A stretch of 42,422 nucleotides of DNA. Source: Clostridiales bacterium. GTDB taxonomy: Bacteria; Bacillota; Clostridia; Lachnospirales; WRAX01. Shown one piece after another: positions 16,037 to 22,821 of this stretch (the stretch's first letter is position 1; the number at the start of each line of letters is the position of its first letter). Location of the stretch: positions 1 to 42,422 of the forward strand of contig JAISCI010000113.1 in the NCBI GenBank assembly GCA_031265685.1, written 5' to 3'. Under the pieces are notes generated by a model. That model had not been told where the DNA came from and did no database searches. It saw nothing but the letters and a program-made list of their open reading frames with translations. A program made the position numbers and the translations under genes.

Positions 16037-17037
16037 GCGCGTTTGACGGGATAATCGGCGGCGAGCGTCTGAAAGCGGCACTCGGTCGGCAGCTCGCCTA
16101 TGGGCGCGTCAGCCACGCCTATTTATTGGAAGGGACGGCGGGCACGGGAAAGGCGCTGTACGCCGATCGTCTGGCGAAAGCGTTGGTATGTCTCGCGCCT
16201 GGTGAGGATGGTTCGGCTTGCGGCGTCTGTTCGTCGTGCGCGTTGTTCGTCGCCGGAAACAATCCCGATGTTATCCGTGTCCAGCCGGACGGCGCCAAGT
16301 TGATAGGCGTAGACGAAATCCGAGAGCGCGTGAACCGCGAAGCGTCGGTGACGCCATACGCCGCCGCGCGGAAAGTGTTCATAATCCGCCGCGCGGACGC
16401 GATGACTCCGGCCGCGCAGAACGCTCTGTTAAAGACACTCGAGGAGCCGCCCGGCCACGCGGTTTTCATCCTGACGGCCCGTCCCGGCGGCGCGGTATTG
16501 CCGACAATCCGTTCGCGCTGTCAGACTTTGAATGTGCCGCCTGTTTCTGATCGGGAAGCCGCGCGGTTCGTCTCGGAGAAGACGGGAGCGGACTATTCGA
16601 GCGCGCTTGAGGCGGCTCGGTTCGCGCGAGGCGGTATCGGAGCCGCGTTGCGCATTCTGGCGAATGAACGGTTTTCGGAAATATCGGAGACTGTCCGCGG
16701 CGCGCTCGCGGGGCTTGGCGGCGCGGATATCGTGGATGTGTACGCCGCCGCGCGGAAGCTTTCGGAATACAAGGATTCCGCCGAGGAGATAGTCTTGATG
16801 GCGCTGTTGTGGTATACCGATTTGCTGGAGTTTCGGCGGATCGGCCCGGAGCGTTTCATGGATCGGCCCGGGCGTCTTGGAGATCTGTCGGCGTGCCGGC
16901 TGACCGAGTCCCAAATATTGTCGGGCGCGGAGGCCGCCGCCGAAGCCGGCGCAAAGATCCGGCGCGGCGCTAATCCGGCCCTCTCGATTGAGATAATGTT
17001 GTATAAAATGAACGACGAAAGGTTTGGAAAAGTTTAA
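16033..17037 (+). CDS. holB: DNA polymerase III delta' subunit
   Basis: The 334-residue AAA+ clamp-loader subunit has a P-loop region EGTAGTGKALYA (Ala in place of the Ser/Thr after GK, so nucleotide binding may be lost), a four-cysteine zinc-binding segment around CLAPGEDGSACGVCSSC, and the SRC arginine-finger motif in PTIRSRCQ near residue 160. ALLKTLEEPP is strongly conserved in this family. It helps load the beta sliding clamp together with delta and tau/gamma. It overlaps yaaR by 4 bp and yaaT by 1 bp, indicating coupled translation. Confidence 0.95.
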   Translation: MSAFDGIIGGERLKAALGRQLAYGRVSHAYLLEGTAGTGKALYADRLAKALVCLAPGEDGSACGVCSSCALFVAGNNPDVIRVQPDGAKLIGVDEIRERVNREASVTPYAAARKVFIIRRADAMTPAAQNALLKTLEEPPGHAVFILTARPGGAVLPTIRSRCQTLNVPPVSDREAARFVSEKTGADYSSALEAARFARGGIGAALRILANERFSEISETVRGALAGLGGADIVDVYAAARKLSEYKDSAEEIVLMALLWYTDLLEFRRIGPERFMDRPGRLGDLSACRLTESQILSGAEAAAEAGAKIRRGANPALSIEIMLYKMNDERFGKV

Positions 17038-17903
17038 TGGAGATTATCGGCGTGCGGTTCAGAACCGCCGGAAAAATATATTCGTTCGATCCCGACGGGG
17101 TTAAGTTCCGCGAGGGCGACCGCGTGCTGGTAGAAACGGCGCGCGGACTCGAGATCGGCGAGGTCGCTCGGGAAAACTGCGAAATCGGCTCGGGGCAGAC
17201 GGCTGCGCCGCTGAAAAAGATCATCCGACCGGCGACTGAAGACGACTCGGCGCATTGGGAGGAGAACGCGCGGCGCGAGGGCGAAGCCTTGGAAGTGTGC
17301 TCGAAGAAGATACTCGCGCATGGCCTGCCGATGAAGCTGATCGACGTTGAGATAACGTTTGACCGCAACAAGATTATTTTTTATTTTACCGCCGACGGGC
17401 GCGTTGATTTCCGCGAACTCGTCAAGGATCTGGCGTCTGTTTTCCGTACGCGCATTGAGCTGCGTCAGGTCGGCGTGCGCGACGAGGCGAAAATACTGAA
17501 CGGCATCGGCATTTGCGGCAGAACGCTCTGTTGCGCGACATTTCTTGAGCAGTTCGCGCCCGTTTCGATAAAAATGGCTAAAGATCAGGGATTGTCGCTC
17601 AACCCGACAAAAATTTCCGGGTCGTGCGGTCGGCTGATGTGCTGTCTTAAGTACGAGCAGGACGTCTATGAGACGCTGACGAAAAATTTGCCCGACGTCG
17701 GCGACGTCGTAATGACGCCGGACGGGCGCGGCGAAGTCGTCAGTGTGTATACGCTGCGGCAGCTTGTCCGCGTAGCCGTCGGCGAGGACGGGGAGACGGA
17801 AGTCGGCGTGTACGCGGTGTCCGAGATAAAGCCGATCCACAGGACGGGTCGAAGGCGCGAGCAGTCGGAGGACGACGAGGAAATAAAGAAGCTGCTCGAC
17901 TGA
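17037..17903 (+). CDS. yaaT: YaaT/PSP1 domain protein (RicT)
   Basis: The 288-residue protein has the PSP1 C-terminal domain. The cysteine-rich signature NGIGICGRTLCCATFL plus SGSCGRLMCCLKYEQ is that of RicT/YaaT. In Bacillus subtilis YaaT forms the iron-sulphur-containing Y-complex with YlbF and YmcA, which affects RNase Y-dependent mRNA maturation and the phosphorelay for sporulation. Its acidic tail (SEDDEEIKKLLD) is typical. It starts on the holB stop codon and is followed at once by the methyltransferase gene, whereas Bacillus has yabA between. Confidence 0.93.
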   Translation: MEIIGVRFRTAGKIYSFDPDGVKFREGDRVLVETARGLEIGEVARENCEIGSGQTAAPLKKIIRPATEDDSAHWEENARREGEALEVCSKKILAHGLPMKLIDVEITFDRNKIIFYFTADGRVDFRELVKDLASVFRTRIELRQVGVRDEAKILNGIGICGRTLCCATFLEQFAPVSIKMAKDQGLSLNPTKISGSCGRLMCCLKYEQDVYETLTKNLPDVGDVVMTPDGRGEVVSVYTLRQLVRVAVGEDGETEVGVYAVSEIKPIHRTGRRREQSEDDEEIKKLLD

Positions 17904-18718
17904 TGTTCGACCATTCGTATGTGAGGGCCGGCGAGACGGCGGTTGATCTCGGGCGCGGCGGGTACATGCTGATCCAGCCGAAGCGCGGCTATAAATTCGG
18001 GACGGACGCGGTACTTCTGGCGGCGTTCGCGGCGGGTATCGGCGAGCGTCGCTGTTTGGATTTGTGCGCGGGCAGCGGCGTCGTTTCGTTACTCATGCTT
18101 GGCCGCCGCAATCTTGCGGCCTCAGGCAAGATTGCCCTCGCGGCTTCAGGCGAAATTGCTATCGCGGCCTCAGGCAAGATTGCTGACGCTGATTTCGTCG
18201 GGATAGAGCTTCAGCGGGATTACGCTGATATGGCCGAGCGGTCGTTCGCGGCGAACGGGCTTAACGGACGAGCGCGGATCATACCGGGAGACGTCCGTGA
18301 CATTCGGGCGCTGACGCCTGCCGCGTCGTTCGACGTCGTTACCGCAAATCCGCCGTATATCCCGGCGAACGGCGGATTGCCCGGCGCGGACGCTTCGGTG
18401 GATATTTGCCGGCGCGAAACGGCTTGCACTCTGGCGGATGTCGCGCGGGCCGCCAAGTACGCGCTGCGCCCCGGCGGGTCGTTCGTTTGCGTCCATAGGC
18501 CGAAACGGCTCGGCGACATATTTGAGGTGTTCGGCGGGCAATCGCTCGGGATAACGTCGCTGCGGTTTGTACACCCGAAGGCTGACCGCGCGCCGACCGC
18601 TCTGCTGGTTCACGCGCGGCGCGGCATGAGGCCCGAGCTTAACGTACTGCCGCCGCTCATCCTGCGGGACGCGGACGGCGGGTATACACGGGAGGCGCGA
18701 TCAATTTACAATGACTGA
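17903..18718 (+). CDS. tRNA1(Val) N6-adenine methyltransferase-like (YabB/TrmN6)
   Basis: The 271-residue SAM-dependent methyltransferase has the QPKRGYKFGTDAVLLAAFA N-terminal signature, motif I LDLCAGSGVVSLLM, and the N6-adenine motif NPPYIP in TANPPYIPANGG. This is the yabB gene usually found after yaaT; E. coli TrmN6 methylates A37 of tRNA-Val. The oddity is a 24-residue insertion between motif I and the next strand, made of three near-identical 8-residue repeats (AASGKIAL, AASGEIAI, AASGKIAD). They are encoded by the 24-bp repeats at 18116-18187, and the insertion keeps the frame. The insertion falls in a loop, so activity may survive. It overlaps gtrA by 8 bp. Confidence 0.9.
   Translation: MFDHSYVRAGETAVDLGRGGYMLIQPKRGYKFGTDAVLLAAFAAGIGERRCLDLCAGSGVVSLLMLGRRNLAASGKIALAASGEIAIAASGKIADADFVGIELQRDYADMAERSFAANGLNGRARIIPGDVRDIRALTPAASFDVVTANPPYIPANGGLPGADASVDICRRETACTLADVARAAKYALRPGGSFVCVHRPKRLGDIFEVFGGQSLGITSLRFVHPKADRAPTALLVHARRGMRPELNVLPPLILRDADGGYTREARSIYND
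18108..18187. repeat. Tandem in-frame 24-bp repeats inside trmN6, related to REP-like hairpins
   Basis: Three 24-bp units (18116, 18140, 18164) differ at a few positions. GCAATCTTGC (18108-18117) and GCAAGATTGC (18126-18135) form a 10-bp stem around GGCCTCAG. On the minus strand the middle unit reads AATTTCGC, CTGAAGCC, GCGA, close to the hairpin AATTTTCGC, TTGAATCC, GCGAAAATT at 32473. The array thus looks like hairpin elements captured in a coding sequence. Confidence 0.7.
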
Positions 18719-19160
18719 GTTTATCCGCAAACAATACTCGGCTCACCGCGATGTGATACTGTACATTTTCTGGGGCGGCGTAACCACGCTTGTGAGCTAC
18801 GCGGCGTATTTCGCGTCGCGGTACGCGCTTACCGCCGCGACGGGCCGTCCGGACAAGGACAATTTGATTCTTACCGCCGCGACTGCTGTTTCGTGGATAC
18901 TGGCTGTGTCTGTCGCCTTTGTGACAAACAAATTATTCGTCTTCGAGAGCCGCTCATGGCGGCGATCCGCGCTTGCGCGAGAGTTGCCGCCGTTTTTTGC
19001 CGCACGCGCGCTGTCATATTTCATCGACGAGGGGCTTACAATACTATGTATCGGAATTTTGGGCTGGAACGAGCCGCTCGTCAAGATCATGAATAACGTG
19101 ATCATAGTGGCGTTCAATTATATCGCGAGTAAATTCGTAATATTCAGAAAGATAGGGTGA
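18711..19160 (+). CDS. GtrA family membrane protein
   Basis: The 149-residue protein has four hydrophobic helices (about 14-30, 50-70, 85-108 and 118-140) and the GtrA-like motifs FWGGVTTLVSYAAYF, AFVTNKLFVFES and NYIASKFVIFRK. GtrA proteins are thought to help move lipid-linked sugars such as polyprenyl-phosphate-glucose across the membrane during surface polysaccharide modification. Position directly before the CMP-sugar synthetase gene supports a role in a cell-surface sugar pathway. It overlaps the previous gene, and its TGA lies just ahead of the next start. Confidence 0.9.
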   Translation: MTEFIRKQYSAHRDVILYIFWGGVTTLVSYAAYFASRYALTAATGRPDKDNLILTAATAVSWILAVSVAFVTNKLFVFESRSWRRSALARELPPFFAARALSYFIDEGLTILCIGILGWNEPLVKIMNNVIIVAFNYIASKFVIFRKIG

Positions 19161-19165
19161 CACGG

Positions 19166-20332
19166 ATGGGAAACGTCGCGTTCATACCCGCCAGGGGCGG
19201 GAGCAAGTCGATCCCGGGGAAAAATATCGCCAATATGTGCGGCAGACCGATGATACACTGGGCGCTTAGCGCCGCCGAGCGCTGCCCGGAGATTGACCGC
19301 GTGTACGTATCGACCGATAACGGCGCGATCCGCGAAGCCGCTTTGTCTTTCCAGAGCGGGAAAGTCCGCGTCGTCGAGAGGGACGCGGCGCTTTGCGGCG
19401 ACGATTCCCCGACGGACGCGGCGTTTGTTTCGTTTGCCCGGGAAATGGAATTCTCCGCCGCCGCGCTGATCCAGCCGACGTCTCCGCTAGTAACGTCCGC
19501 GGACATTTCCCGGGGAATGGCTCTCATGGCTTCCGGGCGCGACTCGTGTCTGTCGGTAGTCCGGCAGAAGCGGTTCATGTGGGAGGATAGGCCCGAAGGC
19601 GCGGTTCCCGTCAATTACGCCCCGGCGGATCGCCCCGCTCGTCAGGTATTTCCCGGGCAATTGGTAGAAAACGGAGCGTTCTACATAACCACGCGAGAGG
19701 CGCTGCTGAGGACTGGCTGCCGCGTGTCCGGCAGAATCGGACTTGTAGAGATGCCGCCCGATACTTATGTCGAGGTGGACGAGCCGGCGGACTTTACTGT
19801 GGCCGAGTTGCTGCTGTCGCACCGCAAGCCGTTCGCGGGGCGGCTCGCGCGGATCAAAGCGCTGCTGGCCGACTGCGACGGCACGCTGACCGATGGCGGC
19901 ATATATTTCGCGAACGATGGCGACTTTATGAAGAAGTTTCACGCGCATGACGGCATGGCGGCGCTGATGCTGGCCGAGGCGGGTTTTGTGACGGGAGTGG
20001 TGACGGGCGCCGAGAGCGGGATTGTCGCGCGCCGCGCCGAAAGGCTCGCTTTTTCGGAAGTATGGCAGGGAGTGAGCGACAAGCTGGCGGTAACGCGCGA
20101 GATCGCCGCGCGCCGTGGTCTATCCCTCGATGAGATTGCCTTCATCGGCGACGACCTGAACGATTACGCCGCGATGCGAGCGGTGGGTTTCTCGGCCTGC
20201 CCATGCGACGCCGTGCCGGAGATAGCGCGGATCGCGGATTATGTGTGTAAAAGCCCGGGCGGATACGGAGCCTATCGAGAATTGGCGGATTTGCTGATCG
20301 ACGCTAAATCCTTTTATACATCGCCGGAATGA
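19166..20332 (+). CDS. Fusion of acylneuraminate cytidylyltransferase and KdsC-type HAD phosphatase
   Basis: The 388-residue bifunctional protein begins with a NeuA-type cytidylyltransferase (about 1-225): IPARGGSKSIPGKNI binds CTP, with YVSTDN, IQPTSPL and ENGAFYI. These enzymes activate sialic or related nonulosonic acids as CMP-sugars. From about 232 a KdsC/CMAS-C-like HAD phosphatase follows (LLADCDGTLTDGGIYF, HDGMAALML, TGAESGIVARRA, FIGDDLNDYAAM), which would remove a phosphate from a nine-carbon sugar phosphate. AGGGTG sits 7 nt ahead of the ATG at 19166; a GTG at 19157 is a less likely start. It probably works with the NeuB-like enzyme at 8506, although an unusual 10 kb separates them. 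Confidence 0.9.
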   Translation: MGNVAFIPARGGSKSIPGKNIANMCGRPMIHWALSAAERCPEIDRVYVSTDNGAIREAALSFQSGKVRVVERDAALCGDDSPTDAAFVSFAREMEFSAAALIQPTSPLVTSADISRGMALMASGRDSCLSVVRQKRFMWEDRPEGAVPVNYAPADRPARQVFPGQLVENGAFYITTREALLRTGCRVSGRIGLVEMPPDTYVEVDEPADFTVAELLLSHRKPFAGRLARIKALLADCDGTLTDGGIYFANDGDFMKKFHAHDGMAALMLAEAGFVTGVVTGAESGIVARRAERLAFSEVWQGVSDKLAVTREIAARRGLSLDEIAFIGDDLNDYAAMRAVGFSACPCDAVPEIARIADYVCKSPGGYGAYRELADLLIDAKSFYTSPE

Positions 20333-20347
20333 GATTGGTATAACGCG

Positions 20348-20413
20348 TAATCCACAGTAATTGTTGATAACTTTGTGGAAAAGTTGATAAGTGTTGTTTA
20401 TAGATGTGGAAAA
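20348..20413. promoter_or_regulatory. DnaA-box-like cluster
   Basis: Five 9-mers within 66 bp: TAATCCACA (20348), and on the minus strand TTATCAACA (20362-20370), TTTTCCACA (20374-20382), TTATCAACT (20382-20390) and TTTTCCACA (20405-20413). Each differs from TTATCCACA by one or two bases. The surrounding stretch 20333-20460 is AT-rich compared with the rest of the window, as expected for an origin or a DnaA-titrating locus. Confidence 0.6.
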
Positions 20414-20476
20414 ATAGTTAGAAGCGCCCGATGTCAGATATTATACGTTTTTTAATGAACGGCTGGAATCATGCGT

Positions 20477-20512
20477 CGCGCCGATTAATACAATACAGTA
20501 TTAATCGGCGCG
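20477..20512. promoter_or_regulatory. Perfect 15-bp-stem hairpin just before the M50 peptidase gene
   Basis: CGCGCCGATTAATAC and GTATTAATCGGCGCG pair completely around AATACA. It ends 12 bp from the TTG start at 20525 and abuts the GGCGGGTGAT ribosome binding site. No U run follows. It may be an operator, a translational control hairpin, or a barrier between the two transcription units. Confidence 0.55.
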
Positions 20513-20524
20513 GCGGGTGATTGT

Positions 20525-21115
20525 TTGCTAACATTTGGGAATAATTTTCTTGTAAAGGTGCATGTGACGTTTTTTGCGGCGGCGTTTGCGGCCGCGCTGT
20601 TTGGACATGGGTGGGAATTTTTAACGCTCGTCGGCGTCGTGTCCGCGCACGAGGTTGCGCACGTTGCCGTGGCGGCGGTATTCGGAGCGGTCCCATCCGG
20701 CGTAACGCTGACCTGCGCCGGGGAGACGGTCATAATCCCGGGTGTAGAGGATCTTTCCGCCGCTGAACGGCTCGTCGTATTCGCCGCCGGACCGGTTTTT
20801 AACCTCGCGCTGTTCGCCGCGGCATCCACCCTCGGGGATGGTTGGGGGATGTTCAGGTTTTTCAACATCCTCGTCGCCGGGTTTAACTTACTGCCGGCGT
20901 ATCCCATGGACGGCGGACGCATACTCGGCGTCATCGCCGAGATGTTCGTGGACGCGGACGCCGCCAGGAGAATAACGGCGGCAGTGTCGCGAGCGGTAAG
21001 TTGTGGCGTCATCGCGGTCGGTATCGCGGCGTTTTCGTTTTTTCCTTACAATTTGTTGGTAGTTGTGCTTGGACTTAACATGAGACGAATAGGAGCTGCT
21101 AACAAACCGCGTTAA
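20525..21115 (+). CDS. M50 family site-2 metalloprotease, SpoIVFB-like
   Basis: The 196-residue membrane protein carries the zinc motif HEVAH in SAHEVAHVAVA near residue 40 and the second site-2-protease motif FNLLPAYPMDGGR near 120. There are about five hydrophobic helices. This size and layout match SpoIVFB, which in spore formers cleaves pro-sigma-K at the outer forespore membrane; it lacks the CBS domains of longer relatives. The start is probably TTG 20525, after GGTGAT; a GTG at 20558 is the alternative. spoIVFA is not adjacent. It is separated from the neuA-like gene by a DnaA-box cluster and a hairpin. Confidence 0.85.
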   Translation: MLTFGNNFLVKVHVTFFAAAFAAALFGHGWEFLTLVGVVSAHEVAHVAVAAVFGAVPSGVTLTCAGETVIIPGVEDLSAAERLVVFAAGPVFNLALFAAASTLGDGWGMFRFFNILVAGFNLLPAYPMDGGRILGVIAEMFVDADAARRITAAVSRAVSCGVIAVGIAAFSFFPYNLLVVVLGLNMRRIGAANKPR

Positions 21116-21163
21116 CGTCAGGGACTCAAAAGCGGTTTGATGTTATCTAAGACGACAGATAGA

Positions 21164-21297
21164 GGAAAACAGACGCGATTGCACAGATACAGAGACATAT
21201 CTCCAGACGAAGTCTTAATATAACATATATTATCCGCTAAAGCCATGGACATTTCAATGATTTCATGTATTGAAGCGGCGAAAAGATGTAATTTACG
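21164..21297. repeat. Dispersed intergenic repeat, family C copy 1
   Basis: About 134 bp, beginning GGAAAACAGACGCGATTGC and ending with CATGTATTGAAGCGGCG and GATGTAATTTACG. The 3' part matches 24715-24775 over more than 50 bp with few differences. TTTCAATGATTTCATG is identical in both, and TTCAAT/ATTGAA pair. No protein is recognised. Just before it, 21134-21153 resembles the internal GTTTGATGTTGTCTTAGAC of MITE family A. Confidence 0.7.
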
Positions 21298-21320
21298 GCA
21301 CTCCCCCCGTCATACATCCA

Positions 21321-21350
21321 CCCCCGGATCGCACCGCCGCGATCCGGGGG
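21321..21350. terminator. GC-rich hairpin upstream of the metY promoter
   Basis: CCCCCGGATCGC and GCGATCCGGGGG form a perfect 12-bp stem around ACCGCC, followed by CTTTGTGCGTTT. It probably ends rightward transcription from the peptidase gene before the metY promoter begins. Confidence 0.55.
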
Positions 21351-21394
21351 CTTTGTGCGTTTATGAAACGAACGTGCAGCTTTATATTTCCATA

Positions 21395-21423
21395 TTGACA
21401 ATTCCCGCCTTGCGCGCTATAAT
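21395..21423 (+). promoter_or_regulatory. Consensus sigma-A promoter of the metY-like gene
   Basis: TTGACA (21395-21400), a 17-nt spacer and TATAAT (21418-21423), both boxes perfect. The leader would be only about 45 nt, so there is no room for a SAM riboswitch. Confidence 0.9.
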
Positions 21424-21472
21424 ACTGTTCATACATATATGTAATCACTACTTTAACGAGAGGCGGATCGAA

Positions 21473-22747
21473 ATGTCCAACTTTAAGTTTGAAACTCTGC
21501 AGCTGCACGCCGGGCAGGAGAATCCTGATCCCGCGACCGACGCGCGGGCGGTGCCGGTCTATCAGACGACAAGCTACGTATTCCCGTCCACAGCTTCGGC
21601 CGCGGCGAGGTTCGGCCTTACCGAGGCGGGTAATATTTACACCCGCATCATGAACCCCACCAACGACGTATTCGAGAAACGCGTAGCGGCGCTCGAGGGC
21701 GGCGTGGCCGCGCTCGCCGTCGCGTCCGGCGCCGCGGCCTGCTCCTATTCGATTCTCAATATCGCGCGGTCAGGCGACCACATCGTGTCCGTGACGACGC
21801 TGTACGGCGGTACGTATAATATGTTCCTCAACCTCTTTTCCGATCTTGGGATTGAGACGACGTTCATTTCGGGCGATTCGGTCGAGGAATTCGAGCGGTC
21901 CATCAGGCCAAACACCAAAGCGATCTTTATAGAGTCGCTTGGCAACCCGAATTCTTCCATCATCGACATAGCCGCCGTCGCCGAAGTAGCGCACGCCGCC
22001 GGAATACCGCTCATCGTGGACAATACGTTCGCTACGCCGTACCTGCTGCGCCCGTTCGAGTACGGCGCGGACATAGTCGTGCATTCGGCGACGAAGTTCA
22101 TAGGCGGGCACGGCACATCCATCGGCGGAGTCATCGTGGACGGCGGCACGTTCGATTGGGCGGCCAACGATAAATTCCCCGGGCTGTCCCAGCCCAACCC
22201 GAGCTACCACGGCGTGGTTCTGACCGAAGCCGCCGGGGCCGCCGCGTACATAACGAAAGCGCGCGTAACCCTGCTGCGCGACCAGGGAGCGGCGCTTGCC
22301 CCGCTCAACGCGTTTTTGTTCCTCCAGGGATTGGAAACACTGTCCCTGCGTGTGGAGCGGCACGTCTCGAACGCGCTGGCCGTCGTCGATTTCCTCGCGA
22401 AACATCCGAAAGTTCTCGCCGTCAATCACCCGGCGCTGACGAGCAGTCCATATAACGCGCTGTATAAGCGTTACTTCCCGAACGGCGGCTCGTCGATATT
22501 CACATTCGAGTACGACGGCTCCGAGGAGGAGACCAAGGCCGTCATCGACCGGCTGAAGATACACAGCCAGCTGGCCAACGTCGCAGACGCGAAGTCTCTC
22601 GTCATCCACCCGGCCAGCACGACGCACTCCCAGTTAAGCCCCGAACAGCTGCTGGAGAGCGGCATCAAACCGAACACCATACGGCTTTCGGTAGGCCTTG
22701 AACACATCGACGACATAATCGCCGACCTGACCCAAGCGCTGAACTAG
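21473..22747 (+). CDS. metY: O-acetylhomoserine sulfhydrylase/aminocarboxypropyltransferase (MetY type)
   Basis: The 424-residue PLP enzyme of the Cys/Met metabolism family begins FETLQLHAGQENPDPATDARAVPVYQ, which is characteristic of O-acetylhomoserine sulfhydrylase. It also has YTRIMNPTNDVFEKRVAALEGG, NPNSSI-DI with VDNTFATPY, and the PLP lysine in HSATKFIGGHGTSIGG. The C-terminus ends in the conserved SLVIHPASTTHSQL and IRLSVGLEHIDDI. It would convert O-acetylhomoserine and sulphide (or methanethiol) to homocysteine or methionine. GAGAGGCGG precedes the ATG at 21473. It is monocistronic, with a consensus promoter and a shared bidirectional terminator. A methionine gamma-lyase activity cannot be excluded by sequence alone. 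Confidence 0.93.
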   Translation: MSNFKFETLQLHAGQENPDPATDARAVPVYQTTSYVFPSTASAAARFGLTEAGNIYTRIMNPTNDVFEKRVAALEGGVAALAVASGAAACSYSILNIARSGDHIVSVTTLYGGTYNMFLNLFSDLGIETTFISGDSVEEFERSIRPNTKAIFIESLGNPNSSIIDIAAVAEVAHAAGIPLIVDNTFATPYLLRPFEYGADIVVHSATKFIGGHGTSIGGVIVDGGTFDWAANDKFPGLSQPNPSYHGVVLTEAAGAAAYITKARVTLLRDQGAALAPLNAFLFLQGLETLSLRVERHVSNALAVVDFLAKHPKVLAVNHPALTSSPYNALYKRYFPNGGSSIFTFEYDGSEEETKAVIDRLKIHSQLANVADAKSLVIHPASTTHSQLSPEQLLESGIKPNTIRLSVGLEHIDDIIADLTQALN

Positions 22748-22764
22748 AAAACAGAAAACAGAGA

Positions 22765-22818
22765 TCAGAAAAAGATCAAAACCTTGCGACGAACAGCCAA
22801 GGTTTTGATCTTTTCTGA
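22765..22818. terminator. Bidirectional terminator between metY and pyrG
   Basis: A 21-bp stem with one bulged A (left arm from 22765 ending AAAACCTTG; right arm CAAGGTTTTGATCTTTTCTGA from 22798 to 22818) around an 11-nt loop. T-rich tracts lie on both sides, so it can end the convergent metY and pyrG transcripts. Confidence 0.9.
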
Positions 22819-22821
22819 TTT

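Noticed and set aside
21116-21472. SAM riboswitch or T-box ahead of metY
   Set aside because: The promoter is at 21395-21423, leaving a leader of about 45 nt, and none of the conserved SAM-I or T-box segments is present.
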